Assembly (NCBI GenBank): GCA_947564305.1
Contig: CANOBT010000139.1
Span: 1 to 14,383, forward strand
Source of the DNA: an uncultured Lachnospiraceae bacterium
Lineage (GTDB): Bacteria > Bacillota_A > Clostridia > Lachnospirales > Lachnospiraceae
Reading direction: 5' to 3'
Length of the DNA stretch: 14,383 nt
Position 1 is the stretch's first letter. Every line of letters begins with the position of its first letter. The position numbers were made by a program, and so were the translations under genes. Positions 1-8,316 of the stretch are shown one piece after another. The notes under the pieces are model-generated. The model searched no databases. It had not been told where the DNA came from and saw nothing but the letters and a program-made list of their open reading frames with translations.

Positions 1-957
1 TGCATCTGAACAGTTGTTGCTTCTTACCATCATCGATGCCTCCGCCGAGCCAAACTCAAGGCACCTTCTTATATCCCAGCCCTGAAACAGTCCATATAAG
101 AATCCTGCCCCATACCCGTCTCCACCGCCAAACCCTTTTCTGGCAGTTACCGGAAATGGCTTAACAGTATACTCCTGTCTATCATTTGTATATGCTGACG
201 AGCCTTCCATTCCATGCTTGATTACAACAATTTTTGCCTGATATCCCTGCCATAATGCTGCACTTTCCCTGTCTGATGCCCCAGGTAATATCAATTTTTC
301 CATCAGGTCAAATTCCTCCCTGGATCCCATAATAATATCCGCCTCTTTTGCGATAATCGAAGTATATATTGCTATCTCGTCTTCATTTTTCCAATTATAG
401 TTTCGGTAATCAATGTCAAAAATAATTCTGGTTCCGTTTTTTCTTGCAAGCATAGCCGCCTTTATCGCCGCTTCACGAGACGGGCTTTCTGAAAGTGCCG
501 TGCCAGAAATCAAAAGTGCTTTTGCATTTTTGACATATTCTTCGTCAATTTCTTCTGTCTGAAGCTTAAGGTCTGCAGCACAATTCCTGTACATTAAAAT
601 CCGGCTTTCTTTTTCTGACAGCATTTCCGTAAAAGTAAGTCCCAGTTTTTCACCTTTCTTACATCTTCTAATCTGCGAGGTATCTATACCCTGTTCCTTA
701 AAATACTCTAACACAAAATCTCCGAACTGATCATCTGAAACCTTTCCTAAAAACCCTGCTTTCATTCCGTGGCGGCTTATTCCTACTGCAATATTTGCCG
801 GTGAGCCTCCAACAAACTTTTCAAACATATGTACTTCCTTTAGAGGTTTAAATTCTTCTTTTATCTGTTTATTGTACGCCGGATTAAAATCAATCGTCAC
901 ACGCCCTAATAAAATCAAATCAAATTTCCTTGACACATCAAAATCAATATATTTCAT
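1..957 (-). CDS. iolC: IolC-like PfkB-family sugar kinase (5-dehydro-2-deoxygluconokinase), 3' end cut by window
   Basis: The frame reads 319 codons without a stop from ATG at 957 to base 1, so the C-terminus (perhaps 15-20 residues) lies outside. The translation begins MKYIDFDVSRKFDLILLGRV and carries the PfkB substrate motif VGGSPAN at residues 49-55 and the catalytic FGGGD (Asp280) near the end. Stretches such as TFTEMLSEKESRILMYRN, SGTALSESPSREA and DYRNYNW line up closely with IolC as I recall it from Bacillus subtilis. IolC phosphorylates 2-deoxy-5-keto-D-gluconate in myo-inositol breakdown, in the cytoplasm. The start is supported by AGGAGG just upstream of the ATG. The gene follows the ManA homologue after 15 bases, in the same operon. 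The subfamily call is fairly firm; the exact substrate is inferred, since other sugar or sugar-acid kinases share the fold. Confidence 0.85.
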   Translation of the reverse strand, partial: MKYIDFDVSRKFDLILLGRVTIDFNPAYNKQIKEEFKPLKEVHMFEKFVGGSPANIAVGISRHGMKAGFLGKVSDDQFGDFVLEYFKEQGIDTSQIRRCKKGEKLGLTFTEMLSEKESRILMYRNCAADLKLQTEEIDEEYVKNAKALLISGTALSESPSREAAIKAAMLARKNGTRIIFDIDYRNYNWKNEDEIAIYTSIIAKEADIIMGSREEFDLMEKLILPGASDRESAALWQGYQAKIVVIKHGMEGSSAYTNDRQEYTVKPFPVTARKGFGGGDGYGAGFLYGLFQGWDIRRCLEFGSAEASMMVRSNNCSDA

Positions 958-972
958 ATCTCCTCCTGCCGT

Positions 973-1908
973 CTAAACTGTAGATACAATAATCTGCATC
1001 GCCCCGCACATTTTTACCCTTCCAAATCCCCAGGGAAGTATAAAATGCCGCCCTTTGCGGATAAAAACTCCATTCAGGAATCCCCTTCCGCTGACTACCG
1101 TCATAATTAGAAACGGAACATTTCTGGTAAAAGTAAACTCCCCGGAAACCTTTACCTCCCACACCTGGTAATGTTCTGTTGAAATCATCTGGTTCAGCCT
1201 GTTTTCCGGAAAATCCTGTGTATGGACAATGCTCCCTTCAATTGGAGTTTCCGGTACATTCATAACTTCAAGACCTTTTTCAATATGGAGCTTTCTGGCT
1301 TTTCCTCTGCCTTTTCTGCCATAATCATATATCCTGTATGTAAGATTACTGCTTTGCTGTGTTTCCAGAAGCATCACGTGAGCCGTTATAGCATGCATCG
1401 TTCCCGCGTTAATCTGGATAAAATCTCCCCTTTTTATGGGCACCCTTCGAATCAATTTTTCCCATTCTCCAGCTTCAATTAAACACTTTAACTGCTCTTT
1501 AGACCTTGCCTGATGCCCAATCACCAAAGCTGCCTCCTGGGGGCAGTCAAGTATATACCAGCATTCCTCTTTCCCCTTTGCACCATTCTCATTTTCCCGG
1601 GCATAGTCATTTCCTGGGTGCACCTGTATACTCAGTTTGTCCTGTGCATCAATAATTTTTACGAGAATCGGAAATTCTTCCATATCTAGATTTCCAAACA
1701 GCTGTCTTTCTTCTCTCCAAAGTTCAGAAAGCTTTTTCCCTCTGAATGTTCCTGACTGGATCCTGCAGTCTCCGTCCGGATGTGCGCTGACCCCCCAGCA
1801 TTCACCTGTGTTTTCTCCGGGAAGCTCATAAGCAAAGTCTTTTCTCATTCTATTTCCGCCCCAGACCGTCTGCTTAAAAACCGGCTTTAAAAATAAGAGT
1901 TCAGCCAC
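973..1908 (-). CDS. manA: Class I mannose-6-phosphate isomerase family cupin (ManA-like)
   Basis: This is a 311-residue protein of the short Firmicute ManA type, normally a cytoplasmic zinc enzyme interconverting mannose-6-phosphate and fructose-6-phosphate. Visible family features are the N-terminal VWGG, the metal-binding QVHP (Gln95, His97), Glu115 in the KEECWYI segment, His172 in AGTMHAI, and Arg192 in LTYRIYDYGR. All expected metal ligands and the active-site Arg are present, so it should be functional. The start codon is GTG at 1908, preceded by AGGAGG with seven bases spacing. This start lies inside the end of the upstream isomerase gene (22-base overlap), suggesting translational coupling. 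A stand-alone mannose role is possible, but its place between IolB- and IolC-like genes suggests it may isomerise a pathway-specific aldose or aldose phosphate. That specific role is inference. Confidence 0.85.
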   Translation of the reverse strand: MAELLFLKPVFKQTVWGGNRMRKDFAYELPGENTGECWGVSAHPDGDCRIQSGTFRGKKLSELWREERQLFGNLDMEEFPILVKIIDAQDKLSIQVHPGNDYARENENGAKGKEECWYILDCPQEAALVIGHQARSKEQLKCLIEAGEWEKLIRRVPIKRGDFIQINAGTMHAITAHVMLLETQQSSNLTYRIYDYGRKGRGKARKLHIEKGLEVMNVPETPIEGSIVHTQDFPENRLNQMISTEHYQVWEVKVSGEFTFTRNVPFLIMTVVSGRGFLNGVFIRKGRHFILPWGFGRVKMCGAMQIIVSTV

Positions 1909-2654
1909 TTATGTTCCTCCTCATCAATTCTTGTTTTTTTCCATGGTTCCCCCTCCAGATGACGTATTCCCCATAAATAGCACATTGTATACCCAGGCGC
2001 AGATACCTGTGAATGAAATCCCCTGTCAATAGCCAGCAGCCCGTTATGGTGCGACACTTCGATGCCTCCGTTTCCAAAAGCCGCCCCAAATCCCTGCGGC
2101 CGGTCAAACCGGTAAAAATACACCTCTGGCTGCGGGTGGCGGTGGGGCGGATATGAAGACCATTTCCCCGGATAGTTCAGGACTTCCCCTAATACCATAT
2201 TCGAATATGGCGCATTATCATAATCAAAAAATGTTTTAATATCCCGTCTCACACATCCGTCCAGCTCCTGGTTTCTGCCTGTTTCTTGTATCTGTATATC
2301 ATATGGTGAAAGTATTAACGGGTCATACATTCTTTTATTTACTGTTTTTTGAATGTAACATTCACAGTGGCTGCCGGCGGATACTGAAACCTCGTATCCA
2401 TTTGGAAAAAGCATACACCATGCTTCTTCATGAAACATATCTCTTCTGGATATAGAGAACCGCTTTTTTCCATATGTAACATCTGCCCTGCCCTCCAGTA
2501 AAACGATTGCCATCTCCTTATCCATATTCTTTTCTCTATGCACTTCACCCTCATCCATAATCAAAAGACCCACATCCATCATAGTTCCGTAATCATTTTC
2601 TTCTGCGTTGATATAGGAATTATATCCATTCTTTACTTTCTTTTCTAAATACAT
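1887..2654 (-). CDS. iolB: IolB/KduI-family isomerase (5-deoxy-glucuronate isomerase-like)
   Basis: The protein has 255 residues from ATG at 2654. It is a bicupin of the KduI/IolB family. Diagnostic is the stretch GEVLNYPGKWSSYPPHRHP (residues 156-174) followed by EVYFYRF: His171, His173 and Glu177 look like the metal ligands, with His214 in GFHSQVSAPGY as the likely fourth. IolB converts 5-deoxy-D-glucuronate to 2-deoxy-5-keto-D-gluconate, the substrate of IolC, which lies two genes downstream; this pairing strengthens the call. The frame could begin at TTG 2687, but that codon has no ribosome binding site and touches the aldehyde dehydrogenase end. ATG 2654 has a weak AAGAGA upstream and leaves a 25-base gap. 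Compared with B. subtilis IolB as I remember it, the loop between the HRH and the Glu is shorter by roughly 15 residues, so substrate identity is less certain than family. Confidence 0.8.
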   Translation of the reverse strand: MYLEKKVKNGYNSYINAEENDYGTMMDVGLLIMDEGEVHREKNMDKEMAIVLLEGRADVTYGKKRFSISRRDMFHEEAWCMLFPNGYEVSVSAGSHCECYIQKTVNKRMYDPLILSPYDIQIQETGRNQELDGCVRRDIKTFFDYDNAPYSNMVLGEVLNYPGKWSSYPPHRHPQPEVYFYRFDRPQGFGAAFGNGGIEVSHHNGLLAIDRGFHSQVSAPGYTMCYLWGIRHLEGEPWKKTRIDEEEHKWLNSYF

Positions 2655-2679
2655 GGCAGTCTCTTCTTTCAATTTGTTG

Positions 2680-4122
2680 TTATGCAAATATTTTTTTCAA
2701 TGCTATCGTCTTCGTATTTGACATTTCTGCAAGCGTATATGCAACTCCCTCATGCCCGAACCCGGACTTCTTGTGTCCGCCAAAAGCCTGATGGTTATGG
2801 CGGTAATTAGAGCTTCCATTAATAATACAGCTTCCCGCCTCCATTTTCCTGGCGATGTGCAGCGCTTTCTTGATATCTTCCGTCATAACCGCGCTCTGCA
2901 GTCCATAGGGGATATCATTAGCAATGGAGACAGCCTCTTCTATTGTGTCAAAACCAATGATCGGAAAGACCGGGCCAAATATTTCCATCTCATGCGCCAC
3001 ATTCATCTCACCTGTGACATCATCAAGAATTGTCGGCTCAATAAATGCATGGTTAAAGCGATGCCCTCCATATACCAGCTTTGCTCCCTGGGCAATCGTA
3101 TGGTTTATCTGTCTTTCTACTTCAATGGCCGCCTTTTCGCTAATAACTGGTCCCATCTCTGTCTCGTAGTCATGCAGGTCACCAATCTTTACTTTTCCTA
3201 GTGCATCTTTAAGCTTTGTGACAAACTGCTGTCTGATGCTGTTCTGTACAATATACCGTTTACTTGCGCAGCAGGTCTGCCCTGCATTACCAATTCTTCC
3301 TGACACAGTTTCTTTCACCGCTTTATCTAAATCACAGTCCTCAAAGATGATCATCGGGTCATTTCCACCAAGCTCCATGTGACATTGATGAAGATTTCCG
3401 GCACAGCGCTCCATAATACTTTTTCCCGTCTCGCAGCTGCCTGTTACACTTACAAAATCAATGCCCGGATGGCTCACCAGCAAATCACCCATATCCCCCC
3501 GCCCGGTCAGAATCTGCAGGGCATTTGCAGGAACACCTGCTTCCAAAAGGAGATCTGTAATGAAAACATTCGCAAGAGGCGTATCTGAAGCCGGTTTTAC
3601 AATTACGGAATTCCCCATAAGGAGTGCAGGAATCGTCTTAAAGCAGTACAAATTTGTCGGATAATTAAAGGGAACAATGTTAACAACAATTCCTATCGGC
3701 TCTCTAACGGTCAGAATCAGGTCGTCTTTTGTCCCCGGCTCTGCATCTGCCGGAATCATATCTCCGGTAAAATTTCTCGCTTTTTCCGCAAATGCCCTGC
3801 ATATATAAGCGCTGCAGTGAATATCCTCTTCTCCCATGGAAACAGGTTTTCCATTCTCCGTAATCTCATACTCCACAAGCTTTTTAAAATTTTCTTCTTT
3901 CTCCAATAAATCAGCAAAACGATAAACACAGTTAATTCTTTCGTAAAGAGGGGTTTGGGACCATTCCTTTAATCCTTTTCCTGCATTTGCCACTGCCCTG
4001 TCAATGTCCTCCTGCCCTGCGGCTGGCACTGTATCGATGATCTCCTGTGTTGCCGGATTGATTACCTCTATCGTCTTTCGTCCCTCTCCGCTTATATGTT
4101 CTCCTCCAATAATCATATACAT
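2680..4122 (-). CDS. NAD(P)-dependent aldehyde dehydrogenase (SSADH/lactaldehyde dehydrogenase-like)
   Basis: This is a complete 480-residue ALDH-superfamily enzyme oxidising an aldehyde to its acid. The oxyanion Asn153 is in PFNYP, the cofactor Lys176 in VIVKPAS, the nucleotide-binding turn in VTGSCETGKSI (residues 226-236), the general base Glu250 in MELGGNDP, and the catalytic Cys284 in GNAGQTCCAS. The adjacent second cysteine (Cys285) is seen in some family members. It resembles succinate-semialdehyde/lactaldehyde-type enzymes and lacks the features I associate with IolA (CoA-acylating methylmalonate-semialdehyde dehydrogenase). It should therefore not be assumed to be IolA in spite of the iol-like neighbours. 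The ribosome binding site AAGGAGGG overlaps the stop codon of the glycyl radical enzyme gene 16 bases upstream, pointing to coupled translation. The likely role is to oxidise an aldehyde made by the glycyl radical enzyme or transketolase; the substrate is unknown. Confidence 0.88.
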   Translation of the reverse strand: MYMIIGGEHISGEGRKTIEVINPATQEIIDTVPAAGQEDIDRAVANAGKGLKEWSQTPLYERINCVYRFADLLEKEENFKKLVEYEITENGKPVSMGEEDIHCSAYICRAFAEKARNFTGDMIPADAEPGTKDDLILTVREPIGIVVNIVPFNYPTNLYCFKTIPALLMGNSVIVKPASDTPLANVFITDLLLEAGVPANALQILTGRGDMGDLLVSHPGIDFVSVTGSCETGKSIMERCAGNLHQCHMELGGNDPMIIFEDCDLDKAVKETVSGRIGNAGQTCCASKRYIVQNSIRQQFVTKLKDALGKVKIGDLHDYETEMGPVISEKAAIEVERQINHTIAQGAKLVYGGHRFNHAFIEPTILDDVTGEMNVAHEMEIFGPVFPIIGFDTIEEAVSIANDIPYGLQSAVMTEDIKKALHIARKMEAGSCIINGSSNYRHNHQAFGGHKKSGFGHEGVAYTLAEMSNTKTIALKKIFA

Positions 4123-4138
4123 CTTTCACTTTCCCTCC

Positions 4139-6436
4139 TTAAATACCATGCTTTACCCTGTTTATTAACGAATCCTGATGCTCCTTTGCCAGAGCAATGA
4201 AGTACGCCGACAGCCCTCCCATACGGACGCGCAGGTTCTTATGCTCCATTGGGTGAAGCTGCGCGTCAAGAAGCTCCTCTTCCCTCACTCCCGTAATTGT
4301 CAGAATCAGTCCTCCCAGCTCCAGAAATGACTTAATCAATGCAGACACCCTTTCAAGACCGGCCTCTCCTTTCGCCTCATTTGCGTTAATCTGGATATCT
4401 AATGGACAGCCTGTATTATAACGAGTCAAATCTGGCTTTGTGATGGACTTTATTACTGCCGTTGGGCCATTTAAATCAACGCCCACTGACGGTGAATAAT
4501 TACTTGATACTGGCGCGCTTTTAAGCCGTCCGTCACAGGAAGCCCCTATATTGTGTCCAATCGACATATAAGTTTCAAATGTGGCAATCCCAAGAGGAAT
4601 ATACAGATCCTCTGAATCAATTTCAGATAATGTCTCATCCAGAAGTCTTTCCATATCCTTTAAAAGACTAGCGGAGAAATCATCTGCGTAGGAATTATCG
4701 TTGCCAAATTTAGGCACACGGTTTATAACCATCTGCCGTAATACTTCATCATTCTCAAAATTCTTTTCTGTTGCTTCAATCAATCGCTCCATTGTTACTT
4801 TCTTTTCTTCAAACACCAGCTTTTTGATAACAAGCAGGGAATCAACCGCATTGGAATATCCTGTCAGCATAAAAGGATAAATATTGTATTTTGCCCCTCC
4901 GTTTGATAGATCTAGTCCTGTTTCAATACAGTCGTCCATCACGGTAGAAAGAAGAGGTGAGGGCGCGATTTTATAACGGTCAAACCGATATTTCAATTTG
5001 CTTCTTAATATGAATCCCATTCTCTCCTTAATGAGAGGCAGATAATATTTCTGATAGAATTCCTCAAAGGAAGCACATTCAGCAGCATCTCCAACATCCC
5101 TTGCCTCCTTCCTGCCTCTCACAAGGCTTCTCCCACGATGCATAGCATATTCCAGTATCTGAAGAAGATTCACATACTCAAATCCAAAGTTCGTTTTTCC
5201 AGGTATCAAAACCTCCCAGCACCCGTCATTGGAATAATCTCTTGCGTCTTCAATCGGAATTCCCATATCCGTAAGGCCTTTAATAATGTATTCATCATTA
5301 TAAATTGCCGGCTCCCCGGCCCCTTTTCTCAAAATATCGGCCACCAGATCGTACAATTTGCGGGGACTTCCTTTATGAAATCTCACAGAGGCAACAGGCT
5401 GTACCAGCTCAAGATAGTTCCACATCTCTATGAACAGGTAAGTCAGCTCATTCGCAGCATCTTTTCCGTCCCTGGTCTGTCCTCCTACAATCAAATTCAT
5501 AAGAGATTGATTGGCGCTGGTTCCTTTGTTATAATCCTGATCATTTTCCAGATAAAAGGAACCGGCAAAATCCTCCGGAGAACCTCCGTCCGACTGATCC
5601 ATCGGGATCTCATGGCCTTCTTCAAAGAATTCAGGAAGAATCTGAACACGTTCACTGAACTTTGCAAGCCAGCTTGCTATCAGTTCTCTTACGTCCTGTT
5701 CTTCTACAATTCCTTCATCAATATCATGTCTGTAATAGGGATAAAAATATTGATCAACACGCTGTAAGGGCACCAATTCCAGCGTACTTTGCAGCGCCGC
5801 CATAAAAAAATAAATACTCTGCAGCGCTTCATGCAGGGTTTCCGCCGGGTTCTCCGGAACCTTATTACAGATTTCCGCAATTTTGATAAGCTCTGCTTTT
5901 CTGGAAGGGTTCTTTTCTTTTGCCGCATAATCCACGGCAAGCTGTGCATAGCGAAACGCCAGCTCCTGCACTGAATTCAGGCTTATAATCATGGCCCGGT
6001 ACAGATTAATCTTTTCACAGTCAGCTGCCTCCTTTTTTGTTTCCTCCCAGAGCTTTCCATAGATTTCCCTTCTGATTCCTCTAAGCCCCAGCTTCAATAC
6101 CTTAGCATAATCCCCGGGATGATGCCCCCAGACTGATTTATAAGTATAACAAGATTTTAATGCCTCCTCCTTCTCCTCTGGCAGAGCATAATCCGGGAAT
6201 TCATATCCAAGTCCTGTCGATGCCATTGTACAGATTCCGACAATTAATTCATCTGGTTTTATCTCCACCGGCATATGACGCATCACATGTTCTATCCCCA
6301 GAGCCTTGCGCACAACCAGGGGCTCCTTTTTTATTTCTTCATTGACCAAAATCGTTTCGTCCATTCCCCACCATTCTTTTTTAGTTACAAATTCCTTGTT
6401 CCACAGCCGGTCTTTTATTCTTTCAATCCTTCCCAT
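4139..6436 (-). CDS. Glycyl radical enzyme of the pyruvate formate-lyase superfamily, probable dehydratase/eliminase type
   Basis: The protein has 765 residues from ATG 6436. Near the middle SNDGCWEVLIPGK holds the thiyl-radical cysteine Cys406 followed two residues later by Glu408. A Cys-x-Glu pair is typical of diol dehydratases, choline lyase, sulfonate lyases and arylacetate decarboxylases; pyruvate formate-lyase has Cys-Cys instead. The C-terminal glycyl radical loop reads LRVRMGGLSAYF, with the radical glycine expected at Gly741 and Leu where most members have Tyr. It acts in the cytoplasm anaerobically after activation by the radical SAM protein encoded immediately upstream, with which it overlaps by 14 bases. 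An in-frame ATG at 6463 has GGAGG only two bases upstream, whereas 6436 has AGGAGG at seven bases, so 6436 is chosen. Length is close to PFL and glycerol dehydratase. The substrate is not recognisable; the trp in GCWE (usually Val) argues against the well-known GCVE enzymes such as CutC. Confidence 0.92.
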   Translation of the reverse strand: MGRIERIKDRLWNKEFVTKKEWWGMDETILVNEEIKKEPLVVRKALGIEHVMRHMPVEIKPDELIVGICTMASTGLGYEFPDYALPEEKEEALKSCYTYKSVWGHHPGDYAKVLKLGLRGIRREIYGKLWEETKKEAADCEKINLYRAMIISLNSVQELAFRYAQLAVDYAAKEKNPSRKAELIKIAEICNKVPENPAETLHEALQSIYFFMAALQSTLELVPLQRVDQYFYPYYRHDIDEGIVEEQDVRELIASWLAKFSERVQILPEFFEEGHEIPMDQSDGGSPEDFAGSFYLENDQDYNKGTSANQSLMNLIVGGQTRDGKDAANELTYLFIEMWNYLELVQPVASVRFHKGSPRKLYDLVADILRKGAGEPAIYNDEYIIKGLTDMGIPIEDARDYSNDGCWEVLIPGKTNFGFEYVNLLQILEYAMHRGRSLVRGRKEARDVGDAAECASFEEFYQKYYLPLIKERMGFILRSKLKYRFDRYKIAPSPLLSTVMDDCIETGLDLSNGGAKYNIYPFMLTGYSNAVDSLLVIKKLVFEEKKVTMERLIEATEKNFENDEVLRQMVINRVPKFGNDNSYADDFSASLLKDMERLLDETLSEIDSEDLYIPLGIATFETYMSIGHNIGASCDGRLKSAPVSSNYSPSVGVDLNGPTAVIKSITKPDLTRYNTGCPLDIQINANEAKGEAGLERVSALIKSFLELGGLILTITGVREEELLDAQLHPMEHKNLRVRMGGLSAYFIALAKEHQDSLINRVKHGI

Positions 6437-7331
6437 CCGTACTCCTCCTTTGCCCTTCTCCATAACCTCCGATATTTACCCGAAGACCATATTCCTTCAA
6501 TATCGCCGCTCCTTTATGCAAAGCCTCTTCTGTGGGCGGCAGATAATCGTAACATTTATACTCTAAGCTCAATTCTTTCCATTTTGACTCTCCGAACTGA
6601 TGAAACGGAAGCAGATGAATCTCTCTGATCCTGCACTCTGCCGCAATCTGTGCCATTTTTCTCAGATTCCATGCCATATCATTTACACCTGGTATAAATG
6701 GCATCCGGATAATGACATTCGCCCCTGCCTTCGTTATTTTCTTTAGGTTATATAAAATCCGTCCATTCCCATGCCCTGTATATTTTTTATGAAGCTTTGT
6801 ATCTGTGTGCTTGATATCGTAAAGAAACAGATCACACCATGGCAGCAGCAGTTCAAAGTTGTCATATGTACAGTAACCGCTGGTCTCTATTGCTGTAGAA
6901 ATACCGGCTGTTTTACATTTTTCAAAAAGCTCACGGCAGAATTTTGCCTGCAGCATGGGTTCCCCGCCGCTTGCTGTTACTCCGCCTTTGCTGTTTTTAT
7001 AGAACACTTCATCCTCTCTTACCTTTTCAAAAACCTGATCGGCAGTAAAAATACTCCCTGCAATCCTGCGTGCTTTCGCATAACATTCATCTACACAAAG
7101 TCCGCAGCTTTTACAGTTCATCCATTCTCCATAAGCTGCTCCACTGGGGCACACCTTCTTACAGCTTCCGCACCCTATACACAGCTGTGGATTTAGCATA
7201 AGCTGAAAAGAGGTTTTTCTTGTCTCTGGATTCTGGCACCACAGACAGCCAAGAGGACATCCTTTAAAAAACACGACGGTCCGGATACCCGGTCCATCGT
7301 GTATAGAAAATTTCTGGATATCCGTAATCAT
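6423..7331 (-). CDS. Glycyl-radical enzyme activating protein (radical SAM, three [4Fe-4S] clusters)
   Basis: The protein has 302 residues from ATG 7331. It uses S-adenosylmethionine to abstract a hydrogen from the glycine of the partner enzyme encoded next. The start IQKFSIHDGPGIRTVVFFKG is the classic activase beginning, leading into the radical SAM cysteines Cys25, Cys29 and Cys32 (CPLGCLWC). A ferredoxin-like insert follows with CIGCGSCKKVC (Cys51, 54, 57, 61) and CKSCGLCVDEC (Cys73, 76, 79, 83), then the SAM-binding SGGEP at 121-125. This insert is present in activases of dehydratase-type enzymes and absent from PflA, in agreement with the partner's Cys-x-Glu site. The open frame extends into the transketolase gene. 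ATG 7331 is chosen because GGAGAG lies seven bases upstream; ATG 7346, two bases after the transketolase stop, is an alternative that would add five residues. Confidence 0.93.
   Translation of the reverse strand: MITDIQKFSIHDGPGIRTVVFFKGCPLGCLWCQNPETRKTSFQLMLNPQLCIGCGSCKKVCPSGAAYGEWMNCKSCGLCVDECYAKARRIAGSIFTADQVFEKVREDEVFYKNSKGGVTASGGEPMLQAKFCRELFEKCKTAGISTAIETSGYCTYDNFELLLPWCDLFLYDIKHTDTKLHKKYTGHGNGRILYNLKKITKAGANVIIRMPFIPGVNDMAWNLRKMAQIAAECRIREIHLLPFHQFGESKWKELSLEYKCYDYLPPTEEALHKGAAILKEYGLRVNIGGYGEGQRRSTDGKD
6444..6449 (-). promoter_or_regulatory. Ribosome binding site deciding the glycyl radical enzyme start
   Basis: AGGAGG lies seven bases before ATG 6436, inside the end of the activase gene. 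The in-frame ATG 6463 has GGAGG only two bases away, too close for normal initiation. Confidence 0.8.
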
Positions 7332-7338
7332 TGCTTTT

Positions 7339-7344
7339 CTCTCC
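7339..7344 (-). promoter_or_regulatory. Ribosome binding site deciding the activase start
   Basis: GGAGAG lies seven bases before ATG 7331. The alternative ATG 7346 has only a GGTGA at a similar distance. Confidence 0.6.
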
Positions 7345-7348
7345 ATCT

Positions 7349-8314
7349 TTATTTCACCGCAATGCTTTTTTCCTTCCGGGAAACTACTCTTATTGCCTTT
7401 TCTGCAATATGCTCTGCTGTCAGTCCATATGCCTGCATGACTTCCCATGCCTCCCCGGAATGACCGAATTTGTCCTGGACACCGACATATTCTAAAGGAA
7501 CCAGACATTCCTCACAAATCACTTCTGCAACTGCCGAGCCAAGTCCGCCAATAATATTATGCTCTTCCGCTGTTACGATTGCTTTTGTTTCCCGTGCTGC
7601 CCGTATGATAATCTCCCTGTCAATTGGTTTAATTGTATGTATGTTTATCACCCTCGCGTAAATTTCCTTTTCCTTTAGCAAGTCAGATGCCTTCAGCGCC
7701 TCCTGAACCATCAGCCCTGTAGCAATAATTGTTACGTCATTACCCTCCGCCAGTGTGATTCCCTTTCCAATTTCAAAATGATAATCCTGAATCCGGTTTG
7801 TTACTGTTTCCACAGCCGGCCGTCCCGTGCGCATAAAAACCGGCCCCTCATATTCCAGCATCGCCTTTACGGCCTGCTTAGTCTCATATCCGTCACATGG
7901 AGACAGCACTACCATATTAGGCACTACCCGCATAAGTGCCAGATCTTCGATACATTGATGTGTAGGGCCGTCTTCGCCAACAGTGAGTCCTACATTCGTC
8001 CCCACAATTTTTACATTGAGCTTCGGGTATGCCACAGAATTCCGGATCTGGTCATACGCACGTCCTGCCGTGAACAAACCAAACGCATGACAAACCGGAA
8101 TTTTTCCGTTTGCTGCAAATCCTGCGCCCATTGCAATCATGTTGGCCTCCGCAATTCCGATTTCAAAGAACCGCTCCGGGCACGCTTCTCCAAATACTCC
8201 TGACATTGTACATCCCGCCACATCTGCCTCCAGCGCATATACCCTCTCATTTGGAATACCATATTCCAGCAATGCTTCACCATAGGCTGCACGTGTAGAA
8301 ATTTTCTCCAGCAT
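7349..8314 (-). CDS. Transketolase, C-terminal subunit (pyrimidine-binding plus C-terminal domain)
   Basis: This 321-residue protein is the second half of a two-subunit transketolase. FFEIGIAEANMIAMGAG near residues 49-65 contains Glu56, expected to contact the aminopyrimidine of thiamine diphosphate. It is followed by GEDGPTHQCIEDLALMR (residues about 118-134) and the C-terminal transketolase domain from about residue 190. It needs the N-terminal subunit encoded two bases upstream to form the active site at the interface. GGAGG lies seven bases before the ATG. Split transketolases are common in archaea and Firmicutes, and dedicated copies occur in catabolic operons such as the apulose-4-phosphate transketolase AptA/AptB and the sulfoquinovose transketolase pathway. 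A pathway-specific substrate is therefore likely here rather than general pentose phosphate duty. Deoxyxylulose phosphate synthase is excluded by the split and the surroundings. Confidence 0.9.
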   Translation of the reverse strand: MLEKISTRAAYGEALLEYGIPNERVYALEADVAGCTMSGVFGEACPERFFEIGIAEANMIAMGAGFAANGKIPVCHAFGLFTAGRAYDQIRNSVAYPKLNVKIVGTNVGLTVGEDGPTHQCIEDLALMRVVPNMVVLSPCDGYETKQAVKAMLEYEGPVFMRTGRPAVETVTNRIQDYHFEIGKGITLAEGNDVTIIATGLMVQEALKASDLLKEKEIYARVINIHTIKPIDREIIIRAARETKAIVTAEEHNIIGGLGSAVAEVICEECLVPLEYVGVQDKFGHSGEAWEVMQAYGLTAEHIAEKAIRVVSRKEKSIAVK

Positions 8315-8316
8315 AT

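Noticed and set aside
2655..2687. TTG start at 2687 for the IolB-like gene
   Set aside because: No ribosome binding site precedes it and it would overlap the aldehyde dehydrogenase stop; ATG 2654 gives a family-like N-terminus.
2752..3201. A 149-codon plus-strand open frame opposite the aldehyde dehydrogenase gene
   Set aside because: It mirrors the dehydrogenase coding sequence and its catalytic region; no family features.
5138..5767. A 209-codon plus-strand open frame, opposite the glycyl radical enzyme gene
   Set aside because: It is antisense to a gene with clear motifs, has no recognisable domain and no convincing ribosome binding site; it is a shadow frame.
6423..7508. Longer start at 7508 for the activase
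   Set aside because: It would overlap the transketolase gene by 160 bases with an N-terminus of no family similarity, while ATG 7331 has a good ribosome binding site and the usual activase beginning.
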